Below, piece by piece: positions 1-8,945 of a stretch of DNA of 42,969 nt. Within the stretch, counting starts at the first letter, position 1, and each line of letters opens with the position of its first letter. Under the pieces are notes generated by a model, which was given only the letters and a program-made list of their open reading frames with translations, searched no databases and was not told the DNA's origin. This DNA is from Deltaproteobacteria bacterium (GTDB taxonomy: Bacteria; SZUA-79; Acidulodesulfobacterales; Acidulodesulfobacteraceae), in NCBI GenBank assembly GCA_023381755.1, contig JAMCUF010000005.1:1-42969 (forward strand), given 5' to 3'. Position numbers and translations under genes: made by a program.

Positions 1-1
1 A

Positions 2-538
2 TTAGCAAATCTGGGGATGCAAGGTTTCTTGTTATCCTTTTTTATGACGGTTTTCTTTTTCAGTTTGCCGTTAATAGTTAAACATGAGCTTGGAACAGGC
101 TATTATTATAAAATTTTAATTCCGATGATAATTTTTGCGCTTTTTGCCATGATGAAAGCATCAAAAAAGGCTGATATGGGCCATGAAGTTCACCTCTTAA
201 AAATTAGCTTTATATTGATGGGCATATCGGCCTTTTTTCTTTTTTTCCATTTCAATAATTACGCATTACAGGTAATTATTCTGAGCGGCATTCTTTTTTT
301 TTCCGGTTTTTCTATTACAGAACCCATAATGCCTTCATTGGTTTCATCGGCATCGGATAAATCTTTCGTAGGGACATCGATGGGGGTTTATAATACGTTG
401 CAATTTTCCGGAAGTTTTTTCGGCGGGAGTGTAGCCGGACTTTTATTTAATAAATATTACGGCTTAATCCCCGCTATACTTGTTATCTCCTCGTTAGCCT
501 GTTATCTTTTAGTGACGAGGATAAAAAGGCAGGGTTGA
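2..538 (+). CDS. MFS transporter, C-terminal part (5' end outside window)
   Basis: The reading frame is open from base 2, so the gene begins upstream of the window and the ATG at 17 is internal. The visible 179 residues hold about five hydrophobic helices and short basic loops such as the KASKKADMGHE stretch, then a glycine-rich helix (SGSFFGGSVAGLLF) and a basic C-terminus. This looks like the second half of a major facilitator transporter, an integral inner-membrane secondary transporter. The substrate cannot be told from this fragment. An intergenic stretch of 122 bases separates it from trxB, so it is probably not in the same transcript. Confidence 0.7.
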   Translation, partial: LANLGMQGFLLSFFMTVFFFSLPLIVKHELGTGYYYKILIPMIIFALFAMMKASKKADMGHEVHLLKISFILMGISAFFLFFHFNNYALQVIILSGILFFSGFSITEPIMPSLVSSASDKSFVGTSMGVYNTLQFSGSFFGGSVAGLLFNKYYGLIPAILVISSLACYLLVTRIKRQG

Positions 539-542
539 TTGG

Positions 543-570
543 TTGATTAAAAAGATTATATATGTTTAAA
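543..570 (+). promoter_or_regulatory. Possible promoter of trxB
   Basis: TTGATT (543-548) lies 16 bases before TTTAAA (565-570) in an AT-rich gap ahead of trxB. The match is modest and such sequences are common in DNA this AT-rich. The ribosome-binding site GGGAGG at 647-652 is clear. Confidence 0.2.
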
Positions 571-660
571 TATATATGAATAATGATATTTCTTATATTA
601 TAAACTATAAACTGAAAAAGGGGTTTTATTTAAAAATTATAAATAAGGGAGGCAGGTTAA

Positions 661-1575
661 ATGGTTTATGATTTGATTATAATTGGCGGCGGGCCGGCCG
701 GGTTATCCGCCGCGATATATGCCCTCAGGGCGCGCCTTAATCTTATTTTGATAGAAAAAATGGCGGTCGGCGGGCAAATTGCCCTTTCCGACAATATCGA
801 AAATTATCCCGGTTTTCCATCACTTTCAGGCATTGAGCTTATACAAAAATTTGAGGAGCATGCCAAAGGACTGGGTCTAAATATTATTTATGACGAGGTA
901 AAAGACATTACCTATGGGGAGGAATATAAAATCATAAGAGGCGTTAATGAAACCTATCAGGCAAAGACCGTTATTATAACCGTCGGAGCATCGCCTAAAA
1001 GGCTTAATATACCTGGGGAAAGAGAGTTCACGGGAAGAGGAGTGTCATATTGCGCGACCTGCGACGGCCCGTTTTTTAAAGACGAGGATATTGCCGTTAT
1101 AGGAGGAGGTGATACGGCGGTTAAAGAGGCTAATTATCTCACTAAAATTGTAAAGTCGATTGTTTTAATTCATAGAAGAAAAGAATTTAGGGCCGAGAAA
1201 ATAATTCAGGAAAGACTTCATAATGCTAAAAATGCCTCTTTTGAGTTAGAACATACGCCTATCTCGATTAATGGAACAAAGACCGTGGAGTCTGTGACGA
1301 TCGAGAATGTTAAGACCAAAGAAAGAAAAACCATTCCCGTAAAGGGGGTGTTTATTTTTATCGGGATAAAACCTCAGACATCATTTTTGAAAAATATAGA
1401 AAAGGATGAAAATGGTTTTATAAAAACCGATCACTATACCTTAATGACCTCGATGCCGGGCGTATTTTGCGCAGGGGATGCCCATTCTAAAAAATTGCTT
1501 CAGGTTGCAACGGCGGTTGGCGAGGGCGCTCTTGCCGCAACATCTGCAATAGAATTTACTTGCGATATTTGCTGA
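661..1575 (+). CDS. trxB: Thioredoxin-disulfide reductase
   Basis: This is a 304-residue FAD- and NADPH-dependent enzyme that reduces thioredoxin in the cytoplasm. The FAD-binding GGGPAG motif is at residues 9-14, the redox-active CATC at 131-134, the NADPH-site GGGDTA at 148-153, and HRR at 171-173 followed by R177, the pattern that selects NADPH. A C-terminal FAD motif ending in CAGDA is also present. The length is close to the usual 310-320. The ATG at 661 has a good Shine-Dalgarno GGGAGG eight bases upstream. The next gene starts about 90 bases later. Ferredoxin-dependent relatives exist, but the HRRxxxR pattern favours NADPH. Confidence 0.95.
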   Translation: MVYDLIIIGGGPAGLSAAIYALRARLNLILIEKMAVGGQIALSDNIENYPGFPSLSGIELIQKFEEHAKGLGLNIIYDEVKDITYGEEYKIIRGVNETYQAKTVIITVGASPKRLNIPGEREFTGRGVSYCATCDGPFFKDEDIAVIGGGDTAVKEANYLTKIVKSIVLIHRRKEFRAEKIIQERLHNAKNASFELEHTPISINGTKTVESVTIENVKTKERKTIPVKGVFIFIGIKPQTSFLKNIEKDENGFIKTDHYTLMTSMPGVFCAGDAHSKKLLQVATAVGEGALAATSAIEFTCDIC

Positions 1576-1662
1576 TTTCAATTTTCCGGGCAAGATTAGG
1601 CCGCGCTTAATTTTCGTGATAAAAGTCATTTATTAGGGGTTTAAAATCTTATATGATGTTTT

Positions 1663-2682
1663 TTGTTACGCTACTATGCCATGTTATCTTATAACTGCGT
1701 AAATAGGCCGGATTACCGCTTAGGTGCGTTGGGACAAAAGGGGTGTGCATGTAACTTGGAAAATAAGTATAAAAATAAGGATAATGATAATAAAGATTCT
1801 AATCCGATGCGGGATATGGTTTTAACGAGGCACGGATTTGTTGAAGGAAAAGAAAAATCCTTTCTTCAAAACCCTAAAAATAAACCGTTTGTGGGTATTA
1901 TAGGTATCCCGCCAAAAGAGGTAATGGAAGGGCTGATACAAAAAAGCGCCATAATTCTATCGTTGGATATGTATAAGGTGGACCAGCTTATCACGGAACC
2001 GACCGATAATATACTTCCTAAAGCGTATTGCGCTCAAATAAAAAGGATAATTGCCAATATCTTGTCGGTTACGGATTATTGGACCGACGATGTGATGGAT
2101 TCGGTTTTAGTCGGGAGAAATCCAATTTCGGAGATAATAATAGAGGATTCCGAGATTTGCAGATGCAATGAAATGGGTTTTGTTGCCGATTTTATCGAAA
2201 ATGAACTTAAAATTAATTTAAGACGGGTGAAAAATAACGACTTAGAAAGAAAAGGGGATTTTATTTGTAAAAGTGATATCCCCTTAGATGAAAAATTCGG
2301 CAAAATAGCGGGATATTTTTATCGCGATATGGAAAAGAAAAAACCGTTCAAGCCGGAATATGTTAAACCGAAGTGTGCTTTCTGGGGAACCCCGCCCTGG
2401 GGAGATTTTGGCATTGCAAATTATTTTCCCGACGAAACCCATGTTTACGGTTGGACAAGATGTGTCGAAAATCTTACCCCGGGCGATCTTAAGTTAGAAT
2501 TGGAATTTAATCCCGATGTGCCGACCGTGTTTTTTTCTCAGAGTTTTTGTCCAAAGGCCGGTCTTGCATCCTACCTTGCAAGCAAACATCCGAGGGGAAT
2601 TTTTATCGATATGGACACCGGGCTTACGAGAAGCACGGTAGCCAAATTAACGGCATTCTTGCAATTAAATAATGTCATATAA
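1663..2682 (+). CDS. Cys-rich protein of unknown family, partner of the following ATPase
   Basis: I do not recognise this 339-residue protein. It has ten cysteines: C12, C28, C30, C123, C166, C168, C202, C238, C267 and C296, with two CxC pairs (28-30 and 166-168). No signal peptide or membrane helix is visible. The cysteines suggest metal or Fe-S binding. It lies 31 bases before a BadF/HgdC-type ATPase whose relatives activate 2-hydroxyacyl-CoA dehydratases by electron transfer, so it may be the target of that ATPase. It does not look like a normal HgdB or HgdC dehydratase subunit. The start is uncertain: TTG 1663 and ATG 1681 both lack a clear ribosome site, and ATG 1807 is a later option. 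Confidence 0.7.
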   Translation: MLRYYAMLSYNCVNRPDYRLGALGQKGCACNLENKYKNKDNDNKDSNPMRDMVLTRHGFVEGKEKSFLQNPKNKPFVGIIGIPPKEVMEGLIQKSAIILSLDMYKVDQLITEPTDNILPKAYCAQIKRIIANILSVTDYWTDDVMDSVLVGRNPISEIIIEDSEICRCNEMGFVADFIENELKINLRRVKNNDLERKGDFICKSDIPLDEKFGKIAGYFYRDMEKKKPFKPEYVKPKCAFWGTPPWGDFGIANYFPDETHVYGWTRCVENLTPGDLKLELEFNPDVPTVFFSQSFCPKAGLASYLASKHPRGIFIDMDTGLTRSTVAKLTAFLQLNNVI

Positions 2683-2713
2683 AGCTTAAACAGCGGATAT
2701 AAGGGGATATCAA

Positions 2714-3373
2714 ATGGTACTACTCGATGCAGGAACAACTTATGCCAAGATATTAAATACCGATACTAACGATAAAATAGTAAAAAGGGTATCGGATCTT
2801 GAAAAAACATTTAAAGCTGATATAGGCACGGGCCATAACATTAACAGGTTTGCAAACCATTCGGTTAATGAAATTATAGCCCTGGCTAACGCCGGCAAAA
2901 AACTCATAAAAGAAGATTCTTTTACTCTGATAGATGTCGGTTCGAGAGATGCAAAATACGTTGTTTTTGAGAATGGGAATTTCATACATTCGGATTGGAA
3001 TACCGAATGCGGCGCCTTCACCGGACAAGCTATCGAGATTTTGGGTAATTACCTGAATATAGATTATTCAAAGACCCCGCCGCAAAAAGAGTTTATAACG
3101 GCTACATGCGGACTTCTTGGGATGGGGCATGTTTTTGACCAAGTGGCGGGCGGCGTAGAACCCGAGGTGGCCGCCGCAAGGTTAATTAAAGGTGTTTGCA
3201 TCTCGATGCATAGATTTGCAAGAAAGCCCAAAAGAATATATTTAACCGGCGGGCTTGTAGATAACCGGCTTTTTGTAAGGTCAATGCCGTGTGAAACCTT
3301 AATCCTTGATAGATTCACCTTACTAGAGGGGGTAAAAGAATATGCGCTCAATAATCTTTCAAAAGCCGGATAA
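2714..3373 (+). CDS. BadF/BadG/HgdC-type ATPase (dehydratase-activase-like)
   Basis: This 219-residue protein belongs to the ASKHA-fold ATPases that activate 2-hydroxyacyl-CoA dehydratases and benzoyl-CoA reductases. The first phosphate motif is DAGTTYAK (5-12), the second DVGSRDAK (74-81), and a CGAFTG loop follows at 99-104. C132 and C162 sit where the two cysteines per subunit of HgdC hold the bridging [4Fe-4S] cluster at the dimer interface. The adenosine motif is LTGG (177-180). It is shorter than HgdC, which is about 260 residues. It follows the Cys-rich unknown gene by 31 bases, and no dehydratase subunits are nearby. Related ATPases also occur as methanogenesis-marker proteins, so the real partner may be the upstream gene. 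Confidence 0.8.
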   Translation: MVLLDAGTTYAKILNTDTNDKIVKRVSDLEKTFKADIGTGHNINRFANHSVNEIIALANAGKKLIKEDSFTLIDVGSRDAKYVVFENGNFIHSDWNTECGAFTGQAIEILGNYLNIDYSKTPPQKEFITATCGLLGMGHVFDQVAGGVEPEVAAARLIKGVCISMHRFARKPKRIYLTGGLVDNRLFVRSMPCETLILDRFTLLEGVKEYALNNLSKAG

Positions 3374-3402
3374 TAACAACATTAAAATTAAAAGCTTAAA
3401 CT

Positions 3403-3466
3403 AAAACACCCCTAATATTATATATAATATTATGTTTTTTAACTTGAGATTTGTCGGGGGTGTTTT
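3403..3466. terminator. Bidirectional terminator between convergent genes
   Basis: AAAACACCCC (3403-3412) pairs perfectly with GGGGTGTTTT (3457-3466). A second perfect palindrome of 20 bases (3413-3432) sits inside. The stem lies between the ends of the plus-strand ATPase gene and the minus-strand DsrE-like gene. The A-run on one arm and T-run on the other suit termination in both directions. Confidence 0.7.
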
Positions 3467-3488
3467 AAGATTTAAGTTTAAACCTGGT

Positions 3489-3866
3489 TTAGTACGATAA
3501 GGTTTTAACGGCATCGTCCATTACCATTTCGACGACATAAGCTCCACCGACAACTCCGCTACATTCCTTTATGAGATCGTCTTTTGTAAAATTATTTAAT
3601 TCAAGGGCGGGGGTGCATACCTTAAAAACAACACCTGCATCGTAGGCGTCTTTAATAAAATCATAGACGGATTTCGGGCTTCCCTCTTTGATTTTTAAGT
3701 TCTCGGCCACCCCTTTTTTCATTAAAAGGCCGGCATCGGCCGTTAAGATAACCTCTACTTCGTAATCCATTGTTGCGGCAGCCGCAGCTTGAAAAAATGG
3801 CGCCCCAAGCGTATGGGGGTTAGAAGGTGTAGTGTTTTGAAGCATAATAAAAAGCTTGTTTGCCAT
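3489..3866 (-). CDS. DsrE-family protein
   Basis: This 125-residue cytoplasmic protein has a DsrE/DsrF-like fold. It opens with a hydrophobic strand (KLFIMLQ), an Ala-rich helix (about 25-33), a strand with EVEVIL, the Gly-Val-Ala segment and a central VCTPALEL. C84 lies at the position that carries sulfur in DsrE/TusD-type proteins, and a second cysteine is C102. Relatives take part in sulfur relay or persulfide transfer, but many have no known role. A strong GGAGGG ribosome site precedes the ATG. It stands alone on the minus strand, 100 bases from trpS, and no dsr genes are in the window. The family call is good but the function is open. Confidence 0.8.
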   Translation of the reverse strand: MANKLFIMLQNTTPSNPHTLGAPFFQAAAAATMDYEVEVILTADAGLLMKKGVAENLKIKEGSPKSVYDFIKDAYDAGVVFKVCTPALELNNFTKDDLIKECSGVVGGAYVVEMVMDDAVKTLSY

Positions 3867-3966
3867 TATAAGTAACCCTCCTTTAAATTTTGCAAATAAG
3901 CGTAGAATAAGTAATAAGTATAGATGATTATGATAACATTAAAAGTCTTTATTTGCAATAGCAAAA

Positions 3967-5010
3967 TCAAGGCAGGTTATACGATATTTTCATCGCTTCT
4001 TTTACTTCTTTAAGGGTTTCCGAAGCAATTATTCCGGCCTTTTTGGTTCCCGTCGACAGGACGTCCCATACCGCGTCTTTATAATTTAAGTAAAAAGCCC
4101 TTCTTTCGTTCATCGGCTCGAGAAGTTTTTTAATGACTTCAAAAAGGTTCTCCTTGCATTTCACGCAGCCTATTTTGCCGTTTTTGCAGTTATATTCGGT
4201 TTTTTTAATAAGAGTTTCATCCGAAAATGCCTTGTGATAAGAATACACCGTGCAAATTTTTGGATTACCCTTATCGGTCGGGTGGATTCTATTCTTATCC
4301 GTTAAAGCCGATCTGATTTTGGATTTAATGAGGTCAAAACTATCGGAAAGGTTAATTGCGTTTCCGTAGGATTTACTCATTTTAAGGTTTCCGTCAAGCC
4401 CGGCTAACCTGGGAAATTTATCTATCAAGGCGAAGGGTTCTATTAATTTCCCATTATACAATTCGTTGAATTTTCTGACTATTTTTCTTGCAAGTTCTAT
4501 ATGCGGAAGCTGGTCCATGCCAACCGGCACCAAATCCGCCTTAAAAATAGCAATATCGGCGGTTTGACTGATAGGATAACCCAGAAATCCGTAAGTTAGT
4601 TCCTTATATCCCCTCTCCTTTGCCTCCGTTTTAATAGTAGGATTGTGTTTTAATGGGTTGACGGATACGAGCATCGAGAAAAGAGTTGTCAGTTCGGAAA
4701 TTTCAGGCACCATAGATTGAATAAGTATGGTGGATAGATCGGGGTTAATGCCACATGAAAGATAATCCAGGGCAACAAGAAAAATATTTTCTTTAAGGTT
4801 TTCCGGATGCTCAAAGTTTGTGGTAAGCGCCTGGATATCGGCAATTAATATAAATGTTTCATACTTATCCTGAAGCCTTACCCTGTTTCTTAGTGAACCG
4901 GCATAATGTCCAAGATGAAGGGGTCCTGTAGGCCTGTCCCCCGTTAATATCCTTTTATATTTAAATTCAGGGCCGCCTGCTATTGCGGTATTTCCCGTTT
5001 TTAAATCCAT
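3967..5010 (-). CDS. trpS: Tryptophan-tRNA ligase with Fe-S-type Cys motif
   Basis: This class Ic aminoacyl-tRNA synthetase charges tRNA-Trp. The HIGH-type signature is GPLHLGHYAGSL (29-40), KMSKS is at 210-214, and the GMDQLPHIELAR segment is at 164-175. At 347 residues it has a normal family length. It carries four cysteines, C253, C275, C282 and C285, spaced C-x21-C-x6-C-x2-C. This is nearly the motif that binds a [4Fe-4S] cluster next to the anticodon-recognition region in Thermotoga maritima TrpRS (C-x22-C-x6-C-x2-C, from memory). The 18 residues before the usual MKRILTG-like start are an extension, and no later start codon is available. Confidence 0.95.
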   Translation of the reverse strand: MDLKTGNTAIAGGPEFKYKRILTGDRPTGPLHLGHYAGSLRNRVRLQDKYETFILIADIQALTTNFEHPENLKENIFLVALDYLSCGINPDLSTILIQSMVPEISELTTLFSMLVSVNPLKHNPTIKTEAKERGYKELTYGFLGYPISQTADIAIFKADLVPVGMDQLPHIELARKIVRKFNELYNGKLIEPFALIDKFPRLAGLDGNLKMSKSYGNAINLSDSFDLIKSKIRSALTDKNRIHPTDKGNPKICTVYSYHKAFSDETLIKKTEYNCKNGKIGCVKCKENLFEVIKKLLEPMNERRAFYLNYKDAVWDVLSTGTKKAGIIASETLKEVKEAMKISYNLP

Positions 5011-5064
5011 ATTGCTTGCACCCGTTTAGACATTGGTTTTATATGTGGAAACTAAATTATAATA

Positions 5065-5073
5065 TGTTATAAT
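5065..5073 (+). promoter_or_regulatory. Extended -10 promoter ahead of the acetate transporter
   Basis: TGTTATAAT (5065-5073) is an exact extended -10 element (TGnTATAAT). A second TATAAT is at 5058-5063. No good -35 is seen at the right distance, which an extended -10 does not need. Transcription would start near 5080, about 60 bases before the ATG. The ribosome site AAGGAGG (5129-5135) is strong. Confidence 0.4.
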
Positions 5074-5139
5074 AACAGAAACAAGAATAAAATAAATTTT
5101 GTAAATCGCACGAAAGTAAAAATAACAAGGAGGTAAATT

Positions 5140-5742
5140 ATGTCAGAAGAAAAACAAGGGGTTATTTCAACTATTGTTGCAATTCAGGATACAACCGGAA
5201 ATCCGGCGCCGCTTGGTTTAATGGGATTTGGCATGACGACGGTGCTCTTGAATTTAGCAAATGCAGGCGTCTATGGCCTCGGAAGCATGATTCTCGCAAT
5301 GGGTGTCTTCTATGGCGGTATTGCACAGATTGTTGCAGGCATCGAGGAATGGAAAAAGAAAAATACCTTTGGCGCAACCGCTTTTACTTCTTATGGAGTT
5401 TTTTGGCTTTCATTAGTTGCTTTGATATTATTTTCAAAATGGGGCTGGATATCCGCAGCAGACAAAGGTAGTATGGTTGCGTATTTTATTATGTGGGGTA
5501 TTTTTACATTTATCATGTTCATCGGGACACTTAAACTCAACAAAGCGCTCCAAATTGTATTCCTTACCCTTTTTGTCCTGTTCTTCCTTCTTGCTATCGG
5601 TACAGCAACGGGCAGCACTGTTATTAATGTCGTTGCCGGCTGGGAAGGGATACTCTGCGGATTATCGGCTATTTATGCGGGGCTCGCCCAGGTTTTGAAT
5701 GAAGTTTACGAAAGAACCGTATGGCCGCTTGGGGCCAGATAG
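5140..5742 (+). CDS. Acetate uptake transporter, GPR1/FUN34/YaaH (AceTr) family
   Basis: This 200-residue inner-membrane protein has six hydrophobic helices. The family signature NPAPLGL is at residues 21-27 and is followed by a conserved helix rich in Gly and Asn. E. coli SatP of this family carries acetate and succinate as a hexameric channel. The gene lies 63 bases before acetyl-CoA synthetase, so import and activation of acetate are probably co-transcribed. A second, diverged member is on the minus strand at 29462-30034. In acidophiles such channels could also release acetic acid, so the direction of flow is not fixed by sequence. Confidence 0.92.
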   Translation: MSEEKQGVISTIVAIQDTTGNPAPLGLMGFGMTTVLLNLANAGVYGLGSMILAMGVFYGGIAQIVAGIEEWKKKNTFGATAFTSYGVFWLSLVALILFSKWGWISAADKGSMVAYFIMWGIFTFIMFIGTLKLNKALQIVFLTLFVLFFLLAIGTATGSTVINVVAGWEGILCGLSAIYAGLAQVLNEVYERTVWPLGAR

Positions 5743-5805
5743 CATTATACAAAAGACACCCGGGTATAGACTATAAAAGGGATAAAAAATATAGGGAGGA
5801 TATTC

Positions 5806-7887
5806 ATGGATGATATGAGGAATAAGAATGAAAATAATAAAAATACTATTAATTCAGATGATACTGCGGCTTCCGAGTCGCAAATCGCCGTTCACTGGAA
5901 AGAAGAAGCGTTCATCAGTCCATCTGTTAAATTTATTGCGCAAGCAAATATGGCCGACCCAAATATCCGCGAACGTTTTAAGGTGGAAAATTTTCCCGAA
6001 TGTTTCAGGGAATATGCCGATATGCTTACCTGGGATAAATATTGGCATACGACACTTGATACTAACAATCCTCCTTTCTGGAGATGGTTTACCGGCGGTA
6101 AACTAAATGCGTCTTATAACTGCGTTGATAGACATTTAGCAAAGTATAAAAATAAAGCCGCACTGATATTTGTACCGGAACCGGAAGAAGAGTCTCACAT
6201 AGTAATTACATATCAGGAGCTTTACGCAAGGGTAAACGAGTTTTCGGCGCTTTTACAGGATTTTGCGGAACTTAAAACGGGCGACAGGATAACCTTTCAT
6301 CTTCCGATGGTTCCCGAGCTTCCCGTCAGCATGCTTGCGAGCGCAAGGCTCGGCATTATTCATTCCGAAGTTTATGGCGGTTTTAGCGGTCAGGCATGCG
6401 GCGACAGGATTGCCGATTCGGGAAGCAGGGTGCTTGTGACGATAGACGGTTACTATAGATCCGGCAACCTGATTGATCATAAAGTAAATGCCGATATAGC
6501 CGTAGAAAGAGCGAAAAATCTTGGTCAGCCCGTAGATAAAGTTCTTGTATGGAGACGGCACCCGGGTAAATATGTTTCAAAATCTTCAATGGTAAAAGGC
6601 CGCGATTTTTTTATAGACGAGGTCATTAAGGATTTTTTGGGCAAACGTATCGAACCGCTACCTTTGCCGGCAGAAGCACCTTTGTTTATCATGTATACCA
6701 GCGGGACTACGGGTAAGCCTAAGGGTGCGCAGCACAGCATAGGCGGATATTTATCCTATGTGGCAGGCACATCCAAATATGTGCAGGATATACACCCCGA
6801 AGATGTGTACTGGTGTATGGCGGATATAGGCTGGATTACCGGTCATTCGTACATTGTTTACGGTCCATTGGTGTTAGCGGCAACGAGTGTAATGTATGAA
6901 GGCATTCCGACTTATCCCGATGCGGGCAGGGCATGGAGGATTGCGGAAAGGCTTAATGTGAATATCTTTCACACCGCGCCCACATCCATCCGCATGTTAC
7001 GAAAAACCGGCCCCGATGAACCGAAGAAGTACAGCTATTATTTCAAACACATGACGACGGTGGGAGAACCTATAGAGCCGGACGTATGGAAATGGTATTA
7101 TGAAATTGTCGGCAAGAAAGAGGCTGTTATCGTGGATACATGGTGGCAAACGGAAAACGGCGGTTTCCTGTGCAGTACTATTCCCGCTCTTGATTTAATG
7201 AAACCCGGAAGCGCGGGTCCCGGTTTGCCCGGCATATACCCTGTTATTTATGATGAAAACGGGGGAGAGGTTAAAGCGGGTTCTGGAAAGGCGGGGAATA
7301 TATGCATAAGGAATCCATGGCCCGGTATTATGCAGACGATATGGGGAGATCCCGAGCGCTTCGTAAATACTTACTATTCAAAATATAATAAAAACAAAGC
7401 CAGTAAAGATTGGCGCGACTGGCCATATTTTGCCGGCGACGGTGCTATGGAGGCTTCTGACGGATATTATAGGATATTGGGAAGAATAGACGACGTAATA
7501 AATGTTGCGGGGCATCGTCTTGGAACAAAGGAACTGGAGTCCGCGTGCTTAACTGTGCTTGAAGTAGCGGAAGCCGCCGCCGTGCCGGTTATGGATGAAA
7601 CAAAAGGCAGGGCGCCTGCCGTTTATATAACACTTAAGCCGGGTTTCGAAGGCAAAGAACAAGAAGTTACCCAAAAAGTGATTTCAACCATAGAGAAAGA
7701 AATTGGCAAAATAGCAAGACCGAAGTATGTTTATGTTGTTCCCGATATGCCTAAAACGCGTTCGGGTAAAATCATGCGCCGTGTGCTTTCCGCCATACCG
7801 AATAAACTTGATATCGGGGATATTACGACTCTTGCCAATCCTGAAGTCGTGGAAAAGATTAAACTGCTTGTTCAGGAAGAAGGATAA
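5806..7887 (+). CDS. acs: Acetyl-CoA synthetase (AMP-forming)
   Basis: This 693-residue enzyme converts acetate, ATP and CoA to acetyl-CoA, AMP and PPi. The P-loop-like YTSGTTGKPKG is near residues 297-307, the TWWQTENGG motif near 445-453, the hinge region GRIDDVINVAGHR lies in the C-terminal third, and RSGKIMRR near 652-659 holds the acetylatable catalytic lysine. The length is slightly above the usual 650 because of a polar N-terminal extension of about 30 residues. The ATG has a ribosome site (AGGGAGGA) upstream. It follows the acetate transporter, which supports acetate as substrate. Propionate is an alternative that sequence alone does not exclude. Confidence 0.95.
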   Translation: MDDMRNKNENNKNTINSDDTAASESQIAVHWKEEAFISPSVKFIAQANMADPNIRERFKVENFPECFREYADMLTWDKYWHTTLDTNNPPFWRWFTGGKLNASYNCVDRHLAKYKNKAALIFVPEPEEESHIVITYQELYARVNEFSALLQDFAELKTGDRITFHLPMVPELPVSMLASARLGIIHSEVYGGFSGQACGDRIADSGSRVLVTIDGYYRSGNLIDHKVNADIAVERAKNLGQPVDKVLVWRRHPGKYVSKSSMVKGRDFFIDEVIKDFLGKRIEPLPLPAEAPLFIMYTSGTTGKPKGAQHSIGGYLSYVAGTSKYVQDIHPEDVYWCMADIGWITGHSYIVYGPLVLAATSVMYEGIPTYPDAGRAWRIAERLNVNIFHTAPTSIRMLRKTGPDEPKKYSYYFKHMTTVGEPIEPDVWKWYYEIVGKKEAVIVDTWWQTENGGFLCSTIPALDLMKPGSAGPGLPGIYPVIYDENGGEVKAGSGKAGNICIRNPWPGIMQTIWGDPERFVNTYYSKYNKNKASKDWRDWPYFAGDGAMEASDGYYRILGRIDDVINVAGHRLGTKELESACLTVLEVAEAAAVPVMDETKGRAPAVYITLKPGFEGKEQEVTQKVISTIEKEIGKIARPKYVYVVPDMPKTRSGKIMRRVLSAIPNKLDIGDITTLANPEVVEKIKLLVQEEG

Positions 7888-7899
7888 CAGCCACCCGTT

Positions 7900-8880
7900 A
7901 TGACACGGAAAAGGCCGGAATATTTTGAAGATTTGGATATGGCAGATAAAAAAATGGTGGACACTAATGACAAAAACGATATAAAAACAAAACAGGAAAT
8001 AATAAAAGACCTGTTGAAAAGAAAGAATGCGATATTGCTTGCGCATAATTACCAAAGAGATGAAATTCAGGAAATCGCCGATTTCCAGGGTGATTCATTG
8101 GAGCTTTCGATTAAGGCAAATAAAACCGATGCGGATATTATCGTATTTTGCGGCGTCAGATTTATGGCGGAAAGCGCTTCTATCATGAATCCCGGTAAAA
8201 TTGTTATTCTTCCGAACGAAAATGCCGGATGTCCGATGGTAGAGATGATAACCCCTGAAGACATTATTGATTTAAAAAATGATTATCAAGGCGCACCCGT
8301 TGTCGCCTATGTGAATACGTCGGCTGAATGCAAAGCGGTTTCCGATATATGCTGCACCTCCGCCAATGCGGTTAAGGTTGTAAATTCTTTGTCCGGGAGG
8401 AGGATTATAATGGTTCCGGATAAAAATTTAGGGAGTTACGTACAAAGGTTTACCGATAAAGAGATAATAAGCTGGCCGGGATATTGCCCTCCCCATAAAA
8501 GGACTGTGCCGGAGGATATTAAAGCTCTCAAGAAAAAATATCCCGGAGCCGTATTCGTAGCCCATCCGGAATCGACTCCGGAAACCATTGATATTGCGGA
8601 CCATGTTTCTTCAACCTCCGGCATGTATAAGTTTGTTCGCGAGTCTAACGCAAAATACTTTATTATCGGAACGGAACGCGGCATAATGTATAAAATGAAG
8701 AAGGAAAATCCCGGTAAGATTTTTATTTCATCCAACAAAGGTCTTATCTGTCCGAATATGAAAAGAACCCACTTGGAAGATATTATAAATTCCTTGACGA
8801 ATATGAAAAATATTATAAAAATTTCCGAGGATATCAGGATTCGGGCAAGAAAATCTATTGAAAATATGCTTGCCCTTTAG
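7900..8880 (+). CDS. nadA: Quinolinate synthase
   Basis: This 326-residue [4Fe-4S] enzyme condenses iminoaspartate with dihydroxyacetone phosphate in NAD synthesis. Three internally related domains are present. The cluster ligands expected from the family are C111 (AGCPM), C196 (GYCPPH) and C284 (LICPNM). The LLAHNYQ motif at 46-52 and YVNTSAECK at 137-145 are typical. It begins 12 bases after acs. The ATG at 7900 has no strong ribosome site, and ATG 7939 or ATG 7957 would also leave a complete domain. nadB and nadC are not in the window. Confidence 0.95.
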   Translation: MTRKRPEYFEDLDMADKKMVDTNDKNDIKTKQEIIKDLLKRKNAILLAHNYQRDEIQEIADFQGDSLELSIKANKTDADIIVFCGVRFMAESASIMNPGKIVILPNENAGCPMVEMITPEDIIDLKNDYQGAPVVAYVNTSAECKAVSDICCTSANAVKVVNSLSGRRIIMVPDKNLGSYVQRFTDKEIISWPGYCPPHKRTVPEDIKALKKKYPGAVFVAHPESTPETIDIADHVSSTSGMYKFVRESNAKYFIIGTERGIMYKMKKENPGKIFISSNKGLICPNMKRTHLEDIINSLTNMKNIIKISEDIRIRARKSIENMLAL

Positions 8881-8889
8881 TATAATACC

Positions 8890-8919
8890 ATCTTTTAATG
8901 TGAATATTAAAAGATTTTT
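8890..8919 (+). terminator. AT-rich hairpin terminator after nadA
   Basis: ATCTTTTAAT (8890-8899) pairs perfectly with ATTAAAAGAT (8906-8915) over a 6-base loop and is followed by TTTT. The stem is A/T-rich and so weak, but the position between nadA and glyQ fits a terminator. Confidence 0.5.
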
Positions 8920-8945
8920 CGTACCGACTTTTTAATTTTTAAGGA

